DNA of 7,285 nt, from contig JALOSP010000061.1 in the NCBI GenBank assembly GCA_025458365.1, forward strand, positions 1 through 7,285, read 5' to 3'. Positions 5,978 to 7,285 of this stretch are shown piece by piece. The notes under the pieces were generated by a model that saw only the letters and a list, made by a program, of their open reading frames with translations, did not search any database and was not told where the DNA came from. Every line of letters starts with the position of its first letter. Position 1 is the stretch's first letter. This DNA is from Hyphomonadaceae bacterium (GTDB taxonomy: Bacteria; Pseudomonadota; Alphaproteobacteria; Caulobacterales; Aquidulcibacteraceae). The translations under genes were made by a program, and so were the position numbers.

Positions 5978-5999
5978 GGTCGGTATTCGGATACCGACC
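5978..5999 (-). promoter_or_regulatory. Perfect inverted repeat upstream of luxR, candidate lux-box-like operator
   Basis: Arms GGTCGGTAT (5978-5986) and ATACCGACC (5991-5999) pair perfectly over 9 bp around TCGG. The 22-base size resembles lux boxes (18-22 bp dyads), though the sequence does not match the Vibrio consensus. It ends 15 bases before the luxR ATG, just upstream of its ribosome binding site, so binding there would suit repression or autoregulation. In RNA it could instead form a leader hairpin. Confidence 0.5.
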
Positions 6000-6015
6000 G
6001 GTTGCTTGCATGAAG

Positions 6016-6024
6016 TTATCCACA
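6016..6024 (+). promoter_or_regulatory. Isolated consensus DnaA box
   Basis: TTATCCACA matches the DnaA 9-mer exactly. It lies in the 150-base gap between luxR and the end of dnaE2. No second box or AT-rich unwinding region is visible, so this is not an origin; it may be chance or a regulatory site for luxR. Confidence 0.3.
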
Positions 6025-6112
6025 GGGTGGACAGGAAGCGCAAGCTTTGGTTGTAATTGATTGCAGATGATGTTTTGAGTGTAAGTCATGTGCGTTTCCG
6101 TTTGTGTCTCGC

Positions 6113-7285
6113 TCAGTGGAAGTTCCGGCCACGGGTAAAGGCTTCGGCGACCCGCCGGGTTCGGGCTTCGTGTTTCTGGTGGGCCTGGGCGCGCGGGTCT
6201 TCTGCCGGTGCGCGGACTTCGTCAGCGCGGGCCCAGGTGTTTTCAAACGGAAGGGCTTCATCGGGATTGGCGTCGGACAGCTCGCCCAGCCTGTGGGTCA
6301 TGTCGGTCAGGGATCGCGCGATCACGTGGATCACCTGGCCTTCGCGCTGCAACTGGCCGCGCACGTGCAACAGCTTGGCGCCCAGCACCGTGCGCCGGAA
6401 CCGCTCGAACACCTTGGGCCAGACGATCAGATTGGCTGACCCGGTCTCATCCTCCAGCGTCACGAACAGCACGCCCTTGGCCGTGCCGGGCTTCTGGCGT
6501 ACCAGCACGAGACCCGCCAGATCAAGCATCCGGCCATTGGGCGCCTCTGCCAGATCGCGCGCGGTCAGAAACCGCCGGGCGGCCAGGTCAGGTCGCAGGA
6601 AGCTGACTGGATGGGCCTTCAGCGACAGGCGCAGTGCCGCATAATCATGCACCACATGCTCGCACAGCGGCATCTCGGGCAGGGCCGGGTCAGCCTCGGG
6701 GCCATATTCGTTGAGGTGGGCAAACAGTGGCAGGGCGCTCTCGGCCAACCCCTTGGCCTGCCACAGGGCGGCCCGCCGATCCAGCGCCATGGAGCGCAAG
6801 GCATCGGCATTGGCCAGAAGGTCCATGGCACGCGCATTGAGCCTGGCCCGACGTTTCAGGTCTTCGGCATCCCTGAACGGTCCGCCAGCCTGGCGCGCCG
6901 CCATGATCCGGGCGGCATCGGCTTCGGGGAAGCCACGGATTTCCCGCAGGCCGAGACGGACGGGGAGGTGGTGGGATGGCTTGGAATAAGGCTTTGCATA
7001 TCCCTGGAAACTGACAATGGACAGTCCCTCTCCCCCTTGTGGGGAGAGGGGTTGGGGTGAGGGGGGACTCGACGTCTCGCAAGAGATTGGCGGATGAGCG
7101 CTTTCTTCGGCGCCCCCCTCACCCCCAGCCCCTCTCCCCACAAGGGGGAGAGGGGGGCAAGCTGGCTGCGAACAAAGCTTGCAGGTGCCTGGTGCTCGCT
7201 CTGTCCCCTCCAGCACCGCATCCCAATCACTCGCATTCACATCCGGGGCCAGCACGCTCACCCCATGCTCCCTCGCATCGCGCAC
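6113..7285 (-). CDS. dnaE2: Error-prone DNA polymerase DnaE2 (ImuC), C-terminal part
   Basis: The 390 visible codons are roughly the last third of a protein usually near 1,050-1,100 residues; the start lies beyond the right edge. Numbering from the edge, VSVLAPDVNASDWD (9-22) and RLGLREIRGFPEADAARI (110-127) are DnaE2 signatures, followed by a helix-hairpin-helix region (about 135-165), then SLKAHPVSFLR (221-231), and the OB-fold block LAGLVLVRQKPGTAKGVLFV (256-275), EDETGSANLIVWPKVFERF (278-296) and VRGQLQREGQVIHVIA (308-323). The tail ends TRGRNFH, as is usual for the family. DnaE2 works with ImuA and ImuB in damage-induced mutagenesis; imuA-imuB would be expected upstream, outside the window. 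About 75 residues between 28 and 104 are not expected, and 44-87 of these come from a palindromic repeat. The frame stays open, so the gene is probably still expressed. Confidence 0.93.
   Translation of the reverse strand: MRDAREHGVSVLAPDVNASDWDAVLEGTERAPGTCKLCSQPACPPLPLVGRGAGGEGGAEESAHPPISCETSSPPSPQPLSPQGGEGLSIVSFQGYAKPYSKPSHHLPVRLGLREIRGFPEADAARIMAARQAGGPFRDAEDLKRRARLNARAMDLLANADALRSMALDRRAALWQAKGLAESALPLFAHLNEYGPEADPALPEMPLCEHVVHDYAALRLSLKAHPVSFLRPDLAARRFLTARDLAEAPNGRMLDLAGLVLVRQKPGTAKGVLFVTLEDETGSANLIVWPKVFERFRRTVLGAKLLHVRGQLQREGQVIHVIARSLTDMTHRLGELSDANPDEALPFENTWARADEVRAPAEDPRAQAHQKHEARTRRVAEAFTRGRNFH
7026..7154. repeat. Palindromic repeat element inserted in frame within dnaE2
   Basis: Left arm 7026-7066 and right arm 7113-7154 are near-perfect inverted repeats (about 41 bases, one indel and one substitution) around a 46-base centre. 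Each arm also folds on itself (CCCTCTCCCC...GGGGAGAGGG). Elements with this core are known as abundant dispersed repeats in many proteobacterial genomes, mostly between genes. From first to last arm base the element is 129 bases, 43 codons, and it has no stop in the dnaE2 frame, adding PLPLVGRGAGGEGG and SPPSPQPLSPQGGEG to the protein. Unmatched flanks on both sides suggest the full insertion is longer. I saw no target-site duplication and no transposase; spread would need help in trans. Confidence 0.85.

Noticed and set aside
6016..6024. Replication origin
   Set aside because: There is only a single DnaA box, no cluster, and no dnaA, parAB or AT-rich region nearby.
5963..6043. Longer luxR start 27 codons upstream
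   Set aside because: It would run through the 9-bp dyad; GGAGGGG directly before the ATG at 5962 supports the shorter start.
7026..7154. CRISPR array, or an intrinsic terminator for a gene within the palindrome
   Set aside because: There are only two inverted copies, no direct repeats with spacers, no T run, and the coding frame continues on both sides.

Overview
The window looks like chromosomal DNA from a high-GC alphaproteobacterium. Sphingomonadales or a related order is my best guess, based on the family mix: ChrR-like cupin protein, DUF6134 protein, FeS-type photolyase/cryptochrome, short PhoH ATPase, gamma carbonic anhydrase, LuxR regulator and DnaE2. I cannot fix the genus. Seven of the eight genes lie on the minus strand. 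Only the gamma carbonic anhydrase is on the plus strand.

Layout, left to right. (1) Positions 1-1697, minus: a probable three-gene transcription unit, read from right to left. It holds a ChrR-like anti-sigma/cupin protein, a secreted DUF6134 protein, and the first 117 codons of a photolyase/cryptochrome of the bacterial (6-4)/CryB type. The last two genes overlap by a GTGA stop/start. A TGATCC-N18-TA motif upstream resembles promoters of RpoE/ECF11 sigma factors, which answer singlet oxygen. The block therefore reads as a photooxidative-stress and light-damage unit. (2) Positions 1846-2739: a phoH-family ATPase gene with an intrinsic terminator just after it and a second one, same orientation, in its own 5' leader. 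(3) Positions 2740-3523: a 250-base non-coding stretch, a CtrA-like TTAACCAT motif, and a gamma carbonic anhydrase gene. (4) Positions 3526-5094: two exported proteins of unknown function, the first with its own good sigma-70-like promoter. (5) Positions 5183-5999: a LuxR protein with an autoinducer-binding-type N-terminus, no luxI beside it, and a perfect 9-bp inverted repeat just upstream of its ribosome binding site. (6) Positions 6113-7285: the C-terminal third of the error-prone polymerase DnaE2 (ImuC), interrupted in frame by a 129-base palindromic repeat element.

Two themes stand out. Light and DNA-damage functions occur at both ends (photolyase and ChrR-like on the left, DnaE2 on the right), though I see no evidence that they share regulation. 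The least ordinary features are the in-frame palindrome in dnaE2, the ChrR-like protein that has lost both expected zinc-binding cysteines and has no sigma gene beside it, the terminator inside the phoH leader, and the LuxR solo with a candidate operator. I did not find a clearly new multi-gene system.
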